DNA of 13,294 bases from CAWACC01 sp964390695. GTDB taxonomy: Bacteria; Chlamydiota; Chlamydiia; Chlamydiales; Parachlamydiaceae. Under the pieces are notes generated by a model. The model searched no databases and was not told the origin of the DNA. It was given only the letters and a program-made list of their open reading frames with translations. The position numbers were made by a program, and so were the translations under genes. Below, one piece after another: positions 1 to 7,244 of the stretch. Numbering within the stretch: position 1 is the stretch's first letter; each line of letters starts with the position of its first letter. The stretch lies in NCBI GenBank assembly GCA_964390695.1, contig CAYMKI010000086.1, positions 1-13,294 on the forward strand. The letters are read 5' to 3'.

Positions 1-500
1 GTCATGGACAAATATACAGCATTCAAAGATATAAAAGAAATCAAGCAGAGGGAATACAAGAATTTTACTACCCAGACGGAGTTTTAAAAACTAAATATTA
101 TTGCCTTGAGGGTAAAAAAGAAGGAGAAGCTCTCTTGTTTTATCCTTCAGGTCAATTGAAGCGACGCATGTTTTTCAAAACAGGCCGAAGGCATGGTTTA
201 GAAGAATCTTGGTATCCAGACGGTATTAAAGAATTAGAAGGGGAGTATGAATATGGAAGGCCCATAGGAACGATCAAAAGCTGGCATGCTAATGGGAAGC
301 TGGCTAAACAGATGACTTTTCATAAATTCCCTAATGATTTCGACATGACCCTCTGGAATGAAGAGGGGCAGGTGATCAAAACCACCACCAAATCCACAGA
401 TGCCATGTCAAATCTTGTGGAAAGAACCCAAGAATTAAAAAAACTGCTGGATGAAACCACATTGAATTTTATTAATTTACTAGACAAGAAGAACCTTTAA
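1..500 (+). CDS. MORN-variant repeat protein, 3' part only (5' end outside window)
   Basis: The frame is open from base 3 with no stop upstream, so the gene begins left of the window; a TTG at 135 is internal and should not be taken as the start. About 165 residues are visible. They hold at least four 24-residue units with a 'YYPDG-x-L-K' type core (YYPDGVLK, FYPSGQLK, WYPDGIKELE, WHANGKLAK) followed by a Gly near the repeat end. This is the MORN_2 pattern that databases often label YwqK-family antitoxin, although nothing here supports a toxin-antitoxin role. The last 50 residues leave the repeat and look helical, with heptad-like leucines. Such repeats form beta-hairpin stacks, generally thought to bind proteins or lipids; the true function is unknown. 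The next gene starts 17 bases downstream and carries the same repeats, so the two are probably co-transcribed and may share a partner. Confidence 0.85.
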   Translation, partial: HGQIYSIQRYKRNQAEGIQEFYYPDGVLKTKYYCLEGKKEGEALLFYPSGQLKRRMFFKTGRRHGLEESWYPDGIKELEGEYEYGRPIGTIKSWHANGKLAKQMTFHKFPNDFDMTLWNEEGQVIKTTTKSTDAMSNLVERTQELKKLLDETTLNFINLLDKKNL

Positions 501-517
501 TCTCTACACTTGTTGCC

Positions 518-2905
518 ATGACTGATCAGAATTTCTATAATAACTGCGAGCTTTGGGCAAAATCCCACCCTAAAGAAGCTGTTTTGCTGCCGTATCTGGA
601 AGTGCAAAACCATCACCTAGTCAAAACAAAAATAGGGGAGCCTAATCTAGCCAAAACCTCAGAGAGTCAAATCTCATATTATCATTCCCAAGACAATGCC
701 TACGAGGAAGCCCAGGAATGGTTCAAAGAACAATCACTTGCTGATGTCAAGTTGCTGTGCGTATATGGTATAGGTTTAGGCTATTATTATTACGCCGTCC
801 AAGCTTGGCTGCACGCCGACCAATCCAGGCAGCTTGTCTTTTTAGAAGATGATCTGGAAGTCATTCATTTTTTTTTCCAAACGCCCCAGGCTAACGTATT
901 GCTGAAAGACCCGCAGGTGCAGCTCCTATACTTCAGAGAAGTATCTGTCAAAGATCATGTGCTCGAGGACTTATACTGGAATGCGGCCATGTCTAACATC
1001 TGGATCTCAAGCTTGAAATTATATCTCAAAGCAAAACCGGATGTTTTCACCGATCTAAAGCATAAGCTGACTTATGACTTTACCATGAAAAATGCACTGG
1101 TGGATGAGTATCTGGAATATGGAGCGCGTTTTTTCTACAATTTTTATCAAAACATCCATAAGCTTCCCAAAGCCTATCTGGGAAACAAAATGTATGGTAA
1201 ATTCAAAAATGTTCCAGCTATCATTTGCGGAGCTGGGCCTTCTTTGACTAAACACCTCCCGCTTCTTCCTCACCTTGTTGACAAGGCACTGATTTTCGCA
1301 GGGGGATCTGCGATGAACGCCTTAAACTCTGCAGGTATTAAACCCCACCTAGGAGCTGGCATCGACCCTAATCCAGCTCAATTGGAGCGTATAAAAAACA
1401 ATACAGCCTATGAAGTCCCTTTTTTTTACCGCAACAGAATGAATCCGGAAGCTTTGAATCTGATCCGAGGCGGGCTGTTGTATATCACCGGATGCGGCGG
1501 TTATGATGTTGCTAAGTGGTATGAAGAAAATTTAGGTATTTATGGCGAAGACCTCGATGAAGGACATAATGTCGTCAATTTCAGCCTCCAAACAGCAAAG
1601 CAGCTGGGCTGTAATCCTATCATTTTTATCGGAGTGGATCTAGGTTTCACAGATCATAAAACTTATGCTCCGGGCATCGAAGACAATGTGAGCATAGACA
1701 TCAAGAATGCCATGAATTCCGTAAAATTCGATGATAAACCTATTTTGAAAGAGGATATTTATGGGCGTCCCTTTTACACTCTGTGGAAATGGATTGCCGA
1801 ATCAGAATGGATCTCTGAATTTGCCAGAGATAACCCCGATTTCACATTAATTAATTGCACCGAAGGCGGACTCGGTTTTCCGGGAGTTGTCAATAAACCG
1901 TTGCTTGATGTTATAGACGAGTACTTAACGAGGCAATACCCGATCGCAGAAATGTTGCATGGCGAAATCCAAAACAGCAAGCTATGGCAGGTGACATTTG
2001 CTAAAGTTCTTAGACTTACATATACTCTAGAACAAAGCTTGAGAAACTGTCTGGATCATCTAAATGTGTTGCTGAACGAAGCTAGCTTAGTAGAATGCGA
2101 GATGAATGCCTCGCAAACTTTACCCAAAACCACACAAAGCGGATTGGCAGCCTTAGCAGAGATAGAGCTGGGCGAAGAACCTGGATACAAATACGTTTTA
2201 GAAGTCTTTAATGCCGTTAAATCCAAGCTGCTGCAACATGAAATCGCCAAAAACCACCTGGAGACAGACTTCCAAGCGGCTTTAAACAAGATACATGTGA
2301 ATATCAAACGCCTATCCTTCCTCAAAGACGTAGCCATGGCGAATATTGCCCTTATAGAAATGGCTTTAACCAATGTAAATACAAATTCATCAAAGAAAAA
2401 CAAGCCTTCACATTCGGCTATAATGGCCAGCCCAGAGCCACAACCTCTCACTCATTTTCACCCCATATACCTGCCGCAAAACCCCAAAGAAGGAATGAAG
2501 CTGCCCAGTGGGCATATCGTTCGAATCACCAAAAATTACGGACAAAAGAATATACGAGAATGCCGCCTGGAAATAGATGGGATCCTGGACGGCCAATGCC
2601 TTCTCTATTATCCGAATGGATCTCTCAAAGCGGAAATGTTTTACGCCAAGGGGAATCTACATGGTCCAGTTACTTTTTATTCCTCAAAAGGAAAACAAAT
2701 AGCCCACAGTCTATTTTTAGAAGGAAAACGCACAGAGGTTAGCTGCCTATATTTCAAGAGCGGATCTATCTACGCCAGCTTAAACTTTAAGGAGGGGAGA
2801 TTAGATGGAATCCAACAATATTTCTATGAAAAGGGGAGCCTGAAGTCTCTTCATCACTACAAAAATGGAGCGGAATACAAAAAAACAGAGCTATTCTCTC
2901 CTTAA
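518..2905 (+). CDS. DUF115/Maf (MptE-like) protein fused to C-terminal MORN-variant repeats
   Basis: This is a 795-aa soluble protein. Its middle part matches the DUF115 / motility-associated-factor family: PAIICGAGPSL at about residues 233-243 is the glycine-rich loop, followed by GAGIDPNP near 279-285 and FIGVDLGFTDHKTYAPG further on. Family members include archaeal 6-hydroxymethylpterin pyrophosphokinase MptE and bacterial Maf proteins that help attach nonulosonic acid sugars to flagellin. By family, this could be a glycosyltransferase or pyrophosphokinase-like enzyme; the substrate is unknown. After a helical linker, residues about 691-788 form four 24-residue MORN-variant units (YYPNGSLK, FYSSKGKQ, YFKSGSIY, FYEKGSLK), the same repeat as the upstream gene. 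No good Shine-Dalgarno precedes the ATG, which fits translational coupling to the upstream gene 17 bases away. T runs of nine (868-876) and eight (1420-1427) lie inside the gene. Family assignment is fairly sure; biochemical role is not. Confidence 0.85.
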   Translation: MTDQNFYNNCELWAKSHPKEAVLLPYLEVQNHHLVKTKIGEPNLAKTSESQISYYHSQDNAYEEAQEWFKEQSLADVKLLCVYGIGLGYYYYAVQAWLHADQSRQLVFLEDDLEVIHFFFQTPQANVLLKDPQVQLLYFREVSVKDHVLEDLYWNAAMSNIWISSLKLYLKAKPDVFTDLKHKLTYDFTMKNALVDEYLEYGARFFYNFYQNIHKLPKAYLGNKMYGKFKNVPAIICGAGPSLTKHLPLLPHLVDKALIFAGGSAMNALNSAGIKPHLGAGIDPNPAQLERIKNNTAYEVPFFYRNRMNPEALNLIRGGLLYITGCGGYDVAKWYEENLGIYGEDLDEGHNVVNFSLQTAKQLGCNPIIFIGVDLGFTDHKTYAPGIEDNVSIDIKNAMNSVKFDDKPILKEDIYGRPFYTLWKWIAESEWISEFARDNPDFTLINCTEGGLGFPGVVNKPLLDVIDEYLTRQYPIAEMLHGEIQNSKLWQVTFAKVLRLTYTLEQSLRNCLDHLNVLLNEASLVECEMNASQTLPKTTQSGLAALAEIELGEEPGYKYVLEVFNAVKSKLLQHEIAKNHLETDFQAALNKIHVNIKRLSFLKDVAMANIALIEMALTNVNTNSSKKNKPSHSAIMASPEPQPLTHFHPIYLPQNPKEGMKLPSGHIVRITKNYGQKNIRECRLEIDGILDGQCLLYYPNGSLKAEMFYAKGNLHGPVTFYSSKGKQIAHSLFLEGKRTEVSCLYFKSGSIYASLNFKEGRLDGIQQYFYEKGSLKSLHHYKNGAEYKKTELFSP

Positions 2906-2972
2906 TCAATTCTTTATCTTTTCCCTACACTTTCTTTATCAACTAATTCCTTTTTATGGAAGAAAAGGGGAG

Positions 2973-2978
2973 TATACT
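2973..2978 (+). promoter_or_regulatory. candidate -10 element upstream of the 381-aa gene
   Basis: TATACT lies 43 bases before the ATG at 3022, in the 116-base gap after the DUF115 gene. The -35 position holds only a T-rich stretch (around 2947-2955), so the promoter is weak by consensus. A modest Shine-Dalgarno, TAAGG at 3010-3014, sits 7 bases before the start codon. No convincing terminator was seen in this gap. Confidence 0.3.
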
Positions 2979-3021
2979 GTATGATTGGCTCTATGTTAAT
3001 TTGTGCGCCTAAGGCTTTTAC

Positions 3022-4167
3022 ATGACTTATATCTCCACAGACCCCCATAGTTCTGGGAAAGTGCTTTCAGGTACTACACAGAGTAGTCTTGAAGATAATT
3101 GGGTCTTTGTTAAAGGAATAACCCCTGATCATAAAGTAGTTGATTTCGCGCGTGATTCCGCAATCAAACCAGGCCATGCACACTCTAATCGCTACAGCTT
3201 TTTAATCAATCGATTGCAATCGATTGAAGTTACGATTGACGATTTTAGCTTTTCAATTGCAGATCTCATGACAAACCCAGCGGTCAGGCAAAAAGTTATC
3301 AAAATCGTTCAAAAAAAAATCGAACATGTACACATCGATATTTTTAACGAAGCCCTGCGTGTATCCAAAAACATTAAAAGCAAGCCTAAATCCCATCATT
3401 TCAAAATAGCCACAGCTCCTTATGATTTAAGCAAGAAATTTAAATCTATCATTTATCTAGATGATCTATCGGCAATTGCCGGCAAAGATCCGCCAGTTAT
3501 CGGGGCTCTTAAATGGATAAAAAAAGTCACCAAGTTTCCAGAGAAGATAAAAAAACACTACCATAGTCTGAAAGAGTTAGACTTCAGCAACCCATCAAAG
3601 GCGTATGAATCCAGCAATGCTATCTTAAAAGCGATTTATGATGCCGCCAAATTCGGCTCTTCTGTAGTCAAATTCGATAAAGATCCATTATTAAAAACAG
3701 CTTTTCACTTTATGGGTCTTGGCGATGAATTCAAATTCGTAAGTACCGAAGTTCTAGAGATTTGCAAAATCGGCGCTTTGCCGCTCAATATCTTTCATGT
3801 ATATTTCGAAGCCGTAGATCTTTACAAACATGTTCAAGAATGGCAGAAAATAAGCGCAGACAAGAACTCTACAGCAGAAAATATTCATGATGCTAAATTA
3901 AAAATTGTTTGTTCAACAATTGGCTTGGTTAAACAAATTGTTTCAACCACAGTCTGTGCATTAACCGTTCTTGGCATTATCCCACAAGTGCCGATTGTGA
4001 TTACACTGATTATTTCAGGTATTGGAATTATCAAGATCACTATCAACATCTACAAATATTTTGCAAAAGAACACAAAGACAAAACAACTTTACCCACACC
4101 AAAAAATATTCAAGTAGATGATGTTCAGGTAGAGTTTCAATTGAATCCAGAGCTAGCAAAAAAATAG
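3022..4167 (+). CDS. unknown protein with C-terminal hydrophobic hairpin (Inc-like)
   Basis: The 381-aa product is not one I recognise. The first 290 residues are hydrophilic, Lys-rich and mostly helical in appearance, with no signal peptide. Residues about 296-346 contain two hydrophobic segments separated by the short turn PQVP (segments around VSTTVCALTVLGII and IVITLIISGIGIIKI), followed by a charged tail of about 35 residues. Two closely spaced hydrophobic helices make the 'bilobed' signature of chlamydial inclusion-membrane (Inc) proteins, which type III secretion places in the vacuole membrane. That assignment is inference from shape only; an ordinary inner-membrane anchor would look similar. 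ATG at 3022 is chosen because TAAGG lies 7 bases upstream. It is separated from its neighbours by 116 and 190 bases, so it is probably transcribed alone. A 22-bp perfect palindrome lies inside the gene at 3206-3227. Confidence 0.8.
   Translation: MTYISTDPHSSGKVLSGTTQSSLEDNWVFVKGITPDHKVVDFARDSAIKPGHAHSNRYSFLINRLQSIEVTIDDFSFSIADLMTNPAVRQKVIKIVQKKIEHVHIDIFNEALRVSKNIKSKPKSHHFKIATAPYDLSKKFKSIIYLDDLSAIAGKDPPVIGALKWIKKVTKFPEKIKKHYHSLKELDFSNPSKAYESSNAILKAIYDAAKFGSSVVKFDKDPLLKTAFHFMGLGDEFKFVSTEVLEICKIGALPLNIFHVYFEAVDLYKHVQEWQKISADKNSTAENIHDAKLKIVCSTIGLVKQIVSTTVCALTVLGIIPQVPIVITLIISGIGIIKITINIYKYFAKEHKDKTTLPTPKNIQVDDVQVEFQLNPELAKK
3206..3227. repeat. 22-bp perfect palindrome inside a coding region
   Basis: TCAATCGATTG is followed immediately by its exact reverse complement CAATCGATTGA, with no spacer. 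It falls in the 381-aa gene and encodes part of LINRLQSIEV. Each half contains ATCGAT. It could be a dimeric protein-binding site, a recombination relic or chance; the sequence alone does not decide. Confidence 0.9.
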
Positions 4168-4193
4168 ATCAAAATCACGATTTTTATTTTGAT
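4168..4193 (+). terminator. AT-rich hairpin just after a stop codon, possible terminator
   Basis: ATCAAAAT (4168-4175) pairs perfectly with ATTTTGAT (4186-4193) around a 10-base loop that ends in five T. It starts at the base after the TAG stop of the 381-aa gene. The stem is mostly A-T and no clean T tract follows, so it is a weak intrinsic terminator at best. Position is the main argument. Confidence 0.4.
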
Positions 4194-4294
4194 TTGCTCG
4201 GCCCTGAAATCTCTGAATTTACAACATAACATCTATTATCAGACGTATAGAATTTCTGCTCATCCCCTCAGTAATTCATGTATAGTTTATATTG

Positions 4295-4324
4295 TTGATC
4301 TTTTTTCCTATCCTTGATTACAAT
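4295..4324 (+). promoter_or_regulatory. sigma70-type promoter for the U-box gene
   Basis: TTGATC at 4295-4300 and TACAAT at 4319-4324 are separated by 18 bases, each one or two changes from the -35 and -10 consensus. They lie about 33 bases before the start codon, leaving a short leader that carries the Shine-Dalgarno. This is the best promoter candidate in the window and suggests the U-box gene is transcribed on its own by the housekeeping sigma factor. Confidence 0.5.
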
Positions 4325-4346
4325 ACGCCTTCAATTGAATAATTCT

Positions 4347-4352
4347 AAGGAG
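4347..4352 (+). promoter_or_regulatory. strong ribosome binding site of the U-box gene
   Basis: AAGGAG, 5 bases before the ATG at 4358, is close to ideal and fixes this start. Confidence 0.75.
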
Positions 4353-4357
4353 ATTTT

Positions 4358-5659
4358 ATGAGTATTAAAAGTTTTACTATCAACGATACCGCGTGCACCA
4401 CCGCTTCTCATCCATGTCAACATCCAGGCCTTATTGAGCTTACGGATGGATCTAAGTATGAAGGACTCATCTGCAGCAGTATTTCCAATGCCATCATTTC
4501 GAATATTTCATTAAAATGCCTTAACTTAGTTCCTGCGCAGAATTCAACCACATTTCCTACGCTTCCTAATATAAATCCAGATCGCGCTCTTAAATTTCTC
4601 AGCCACATCCACTTTTATCAGAACCATAAAGGCAAACCATTACAGGAAGTTCTCAAAAGCCTGCCGTTTGTTAAAAACGTTAACACTCGCACGGTTTTAA
4701 CCGGTCATAAACTAGATGAATTGAAGCTTGCGATCAGCAAATTAGAAACCTGTACAAAAAATTTAGCAGTTACCCAAATAGGCAGTGAAAGCCAGCCGGT
4801 TTCCTTATTTGACTTGCAGCAGGCTCCTGTATTATACCAGCAACTCAAAGACTGTATAGCCCATTTACACGAATTTGTAGCACGTTACCCTGCCATGGAA
4901 GAAGAAATCCGCACTGTAGCCCCATATTTGTGCGAAGCAGACTTAGCTCTGCATAACTTGTCTAGCCGATACAAAGAGCACACATTTAATGCGCATATAA
5001 ATTTACTCAAAAATCAAATGAATAATGTGCGTTCCCTAGCAAATCAGCCTAATTTATCAAGCAGTCAAGCAGCTCTGTTACAACAAGAAAATGAGCTTCT
5101 GATGAAATTGATAACAGATTCACCTTTATGCCTATCCAATCCTATTTCAACCACATCGGATGCTAAGCTTGAGCTACAATTAAACCTCGAGGAAAGTGAT
5201 GCTTTATACGTATGGGATCAGGCACAAGCGAGACTGAAAGCATGGAATTTAACAGCTACATCATCTACCGCCTCTTCACAAGGGACACAAATGACTATCG
5301 CTGCTATTGAAAAGAAGTTGGAGATCATAGAAAAACGTCCTGAAAAAATGAACGCAGCGCAGACAACCCAATTGACTGTACCTGAAGAATTCACCTGTCC
5401 TTTATCCCATGAAATCATGAACGATCCTGTCATCACTCCAAACGGCACCACCTGCGACAAAGCCGCTCTCATAAAGTGGCTAAATCAGCATTCCACTTGT
5501 CCATTTACAAGGGCTTCACTCTCCCCTAGCCAACTCGTTTCCAATCGAGTCCTCAAAGATTTAATTGACAAATGGAAAACAGAAAATGCAGCCGGTCCAG
5601 CCAATTCCTCAAGTTCATCATCTGTGCCAAACCCAACCACCAAGGGCGAAAAAAATTGA
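4358..5659 (+). CDS. U-box domain protein, probable secreted E3 ubiquitin ligase
   Basis: The 433-aa product ends in a U-box at about residues 343-408. It opens with EEFTCPLSHEIMNDPVITPN and continues through a Cys-Asp-Lys and a WLNQH segment to CPFTRASLSP and a final helix ending DLIDKW. The U-box is a RING-like fold without zinc that binds E2 enzymes. Visible positions typical of E2 contact are I353 in the first loop and P382 in the CPFTR loop, so the domain looks intact. Bacteria lack ubiquitin, so the likely role is ubiquitinating host proteins after secretion, as for Legionella LubX. Residues 1-340 are helical and unrecognised and would supply target binding; the N-terminus is Ser/Thr-rich with no Sec signal, compatible with type III or IV secretion. 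A Ser-rich tail (six Ser in a row) follows the U-box. It has its own promoter candidate and strong ribosome binding site. The domain call is firm; ligase activity and targets are inferred. Confidence 0.92.
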   Translation: MSIKSFTINDTACTTASHPCQHPGLIELTDGSKYEGLICSSISNAIISNISLKCLNLVPAQNSTTFPTLPNINPDRALKFLSHIHFYQNHKGKPLQEVLKSLPFVKNVNTRTVLTGHKLDELKLAISKLETCTKNLAVTQIGSESQPVSLFDLQQAPVLYQQLKDCIAHLHEFVARYPAMEEEIRTVAPYLCEADLALHNLSSRYKEHTFNAHINLLKNQMNNVRSLANQPNLSSSQAALLQQENELLMKLITDSPLCLSNPISTTSDAKLELQLNLEESDALYVWDQAQARLKAWNLTATSSTASSQGTQMTIAAIEKKLEIIEKRPEKMNAAQTTQLTVPEEFTCPLSHEIMNDPVITPNGTTCDKAALIKWLNQHSTCPFTRASLSPSQLVSNRVLKDLIDKWKTENAAGPANSSSSSSVPNPTTKGEKN

Positions 5660-5724
5660 ATTCGCAAAAAATTTACAGACAAATTACCTCGATTCTGTTA
5701 GCATCAATACTAAGAAAGCTAAAG

Positions 5725-5758
5725 ATGTTCGCCATTCTCGACCTTCCTGGGCGAACGT
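5725..5758 (+). terminator. hairpin between the U-box and oxygenase genes
   Basis: GTTCGCC (5727-5733) pairs with GGCGAAC (5750-5756) across a 16-base loop; a further A-T and a T-G pair extend the stem to nine. It lies 66 bases after the U-box stop and 59 before the next start. There is no immediate T tract, only GTTTTTGG about 12 bases later, so it may be an imperfect terminator or an operator or leader structure for the downstream gene. Confidence 0.4.
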
Positions 5759-5804
5759 ATACCATGTTTAGTTTTTGGTGAGGGTCTCTTTAATGATTAA
5801 TTTT

Positions 5805-5810
5805 AAGGAG
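5805..5810 (+). promoter_or_regulatory. ribosome binding site of the oxygenase gene
   Basis: AAGGAG sits 7 bases before the ATG at 5818. It overlaps the palindrome GAGAGCTCTC (5808-5817), which abuts the start codon and could partly mask the site in the transcript. Confidence 0.75.
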
Positions 5811-5817
5811 AGCTCTC

Positions 5818-7074
5818 ATGAACTCTGCATCTTTATCTATTGATGACAATTTCAATATTTTCAAAAGCGAAAATACTACTTATAAAAGCAATTACAAAAG
5901 GACTGACTCAGATCAAAAAATCTCGCATACAGGTTTAGATGCGATTCCTCAAACCTTTACTACAGCACCCTACGAAGGGAAATTCAAACTCTATAACTCG
6001 CCATCAGCCAATGTCCTTTTGCAACCTATAACAGAGCTTGACATAGCGAAGGTTCCTCTGATTGATATTGAAAGTCTCTCCGATAAATCTTTACTTGAAC
6101 GACAAGCGATCATCAAACAGTTCGGTGACGGTCTGCGGGACGTGGGTTTCGTTGCAGTAAAAGCGCACATTGATTCAAGTCTGATAAATCAAGTCAATAA
6201 AATGATGAAACTCTACTTTGACCAAAAAATTGAGGCCAAAGAAAAAGACATTCATGATAATTACGGTTCTACTGGGTATACGCGGCATGGAGATGAAATA
6301 GCTGCTGGATTCAAGAAACCTGATTTGAAGGAAACATACTTCATTCCGCCCAACTTTCAAAGATGGCCTGAAAATCTACCAGCATTCAAACAAGTCATGC
6401 AAACCTATCAGGAAGCTATGACACTAATCACTGCACCTTTGATGCAGTTTTTGTCTGAATATCTGAATGAACCCACAGAAGAAATATCTCTAAGCATGAA
6501 CTCCCCCAATACTTTATTGCGCCTTCTTTATTATCCTGCGCCTAAACCTTCAGATGATCCTGAAGCCGTATGGGCTGCCGCGCATGAAGACTTGAATGCC
6601 CTAACCGTTATGCCCCCTTCCACGATTCCAGGATTACAATTGCTGACCAAGGACGGAAAATGGAAATCTGTAGTAGTCCCTCCCGGTTATTTAATTGTAA
6701 ATACAGGTGAACAGATACAAATGAAAACAGCCGGAATGATAAAAGCTACAAGACATCAGGTGATAAATCCTGGTGGAGAGTATGCTTGCTCGGCTAGGTA
6801 TACAAGTATTTTTTTTGCATCTTGGTCTGATGATTTTTCCCTAAAACCATTTGAAAGTTGCATTCGCGAGGTGACAGCAGGAATGTCCGAAGAGGCCAAA
6901 ACCGATTATTTACAACCATACCCTAGTGTAGAGGTAACCGTAAAAGATAATCTCGAATCTCGCCTTATAGAACAACAAACCATTATGAATCCGAGTATAG
7001 ATAGGGTTAATGATTTGCGTAGCAAGGGATTACTGCGCCAGCCACCGGAGTATCTGCAAAAGCATTTTTCTTGA
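5818..7074 (+). CDS. isopenicillin-N-synthase-like 2-oxoglutarate/Fe(II) oxygenase
   Basis: The 418-aa product fits the family with an N-terminal DIOX_N part (from VPLIDIE at residue 79) and a C-terminal double-stranded beta-helix core. The facial triad is visible: H256 and D258 in AAHEDLNALTV, and H313 in ATRHQVINP. R327 in SARYTSIFF would bind 2-oxoglutarate; the usual R-x-S is R-x-T here. Enzymes of this family couple oxidation of 2-oxoglutarate or, rarely, the substrate itself to hydroxylation, desaturation or ring closure of small molecules. The substrate cannot be read from the sequence, and no biosynthetic cluster surrounds it. Typical members have about 330 residues; the excess is mainly a polar, Ser/Thr/Lys-rich stretch at 1-75 that could be a secretion signal, placing the enzyme in the host cell. 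The start is fixed by AAGGAG 7 bases upstream. It is the last plus-strand gene before a convergent minus-strand gene. Confidence 0.9.
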   Translation: MNSASLSIDDNFNIFKSENTTYKSNYKRTDSDQKISHTGLDAIPQTFTTAPYEGKFKLYNSPSANVLLQPITELDIAKVPLIDIESLSDKSLLERQAIIKQFGDGLRDVGFVAVKAHIDSSLINQVNKMMKLYFDQKIEAKEKDIHDNYGSTGYTRHGDEIAAGFKKPDLKETYFIPPNFQRWPENLPAFKQVMQTYQEAMTLITAPLMQFLSEYLNEPTEEISLSMNSPNTLLRLLYYPAPKPSDDPEAVWAAAHEDLNALTVMPPSTIPGLQLLTKDGKWKSVVVPPGYLIVNTGEQIQMKTAGMIKATRHQVINPGGEYACSARYTSIFFASWSDDFSLKPFESCIREVTAGMSEEAKTDYLQPYPSVEVTVKDNLESRLIEQQTIMNPSIDRVNDLRSKGLLRQPPEYLQKHFS

Positions 7075-7227
7075 AGGACCATTCACGTATTCTGGGCAAG
7101 TATGTTTTTTCCAGCTTATATCAACGTTAAATCTTCTTCCTAACCCATCAACATGCAACCATGATTCAATAAAATTGCCAAAATGAGAATTACTTACATG
7201 TAAATAGTCTGTCGTTCTTAATTTCAT
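7030..7227 (-). CDS. possible small protein of 65 aa (doubtful)
   Basis: An ATG at 7227 is preceded by AAGG 5 bases upstream and lies 17 bases after the stop of the minus-strand 421-aa gene, as expected for a second gene in an operon. The product is rich in aromatic and basic residues (NFIESWLHVDG, DISWKKHTCPEY) and unlike anything I know. Its last 14 or so codons overlap the oxygenase gene antisense and look like out-of-frame sequence (MLLQILRWLAQ), so it may be a degraded remnant or no gene at all. Confidence 0.3.
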   Translation of the reverse strand: MKLRTTDYLHVSNSHFGNFIESWLHVDGLGRRFNVDISWKKHTCPEYVNGPSRKMLLQILRWLAQ

Positions 7228-7244
7228 GAAAACCTTATAGAGTA

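Noticed and set aside
135..500. A 121-aa gene starting at TTG 135
   Set aside because: The frame is open to the left edge and the MORN-variant repeats continue upstream, so it is the tail of a larger gene.
1..500. Toxin-antitoxin annotation for the MORN-variant protein
   Set aside because: The label comes from a database family name; no toxin partner lies beside it in the visible sequence.
2056..2451. 131-aa minus-strand ORF within the DUF115 gene
   Set aside because: Entirely antisense to a well-supported gene; composition (Cys/Ser-rich) is typical of a shadow frame.
2951..2970. CCTTTT/AAAAGG inverted repeat as a terminator of the DUF115 gene
   Set aside because: Six mostly A-T pairs with an 8-base loop and no T tract; too weak to call.
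5565..5781. Two overlapping plus-strand ORFs of 68-69 aa at the end of the U-box gene
   Set aside because: They start inside the U-box coding region in other frames, lack ribosome binding sites and have no protein-like pattern.
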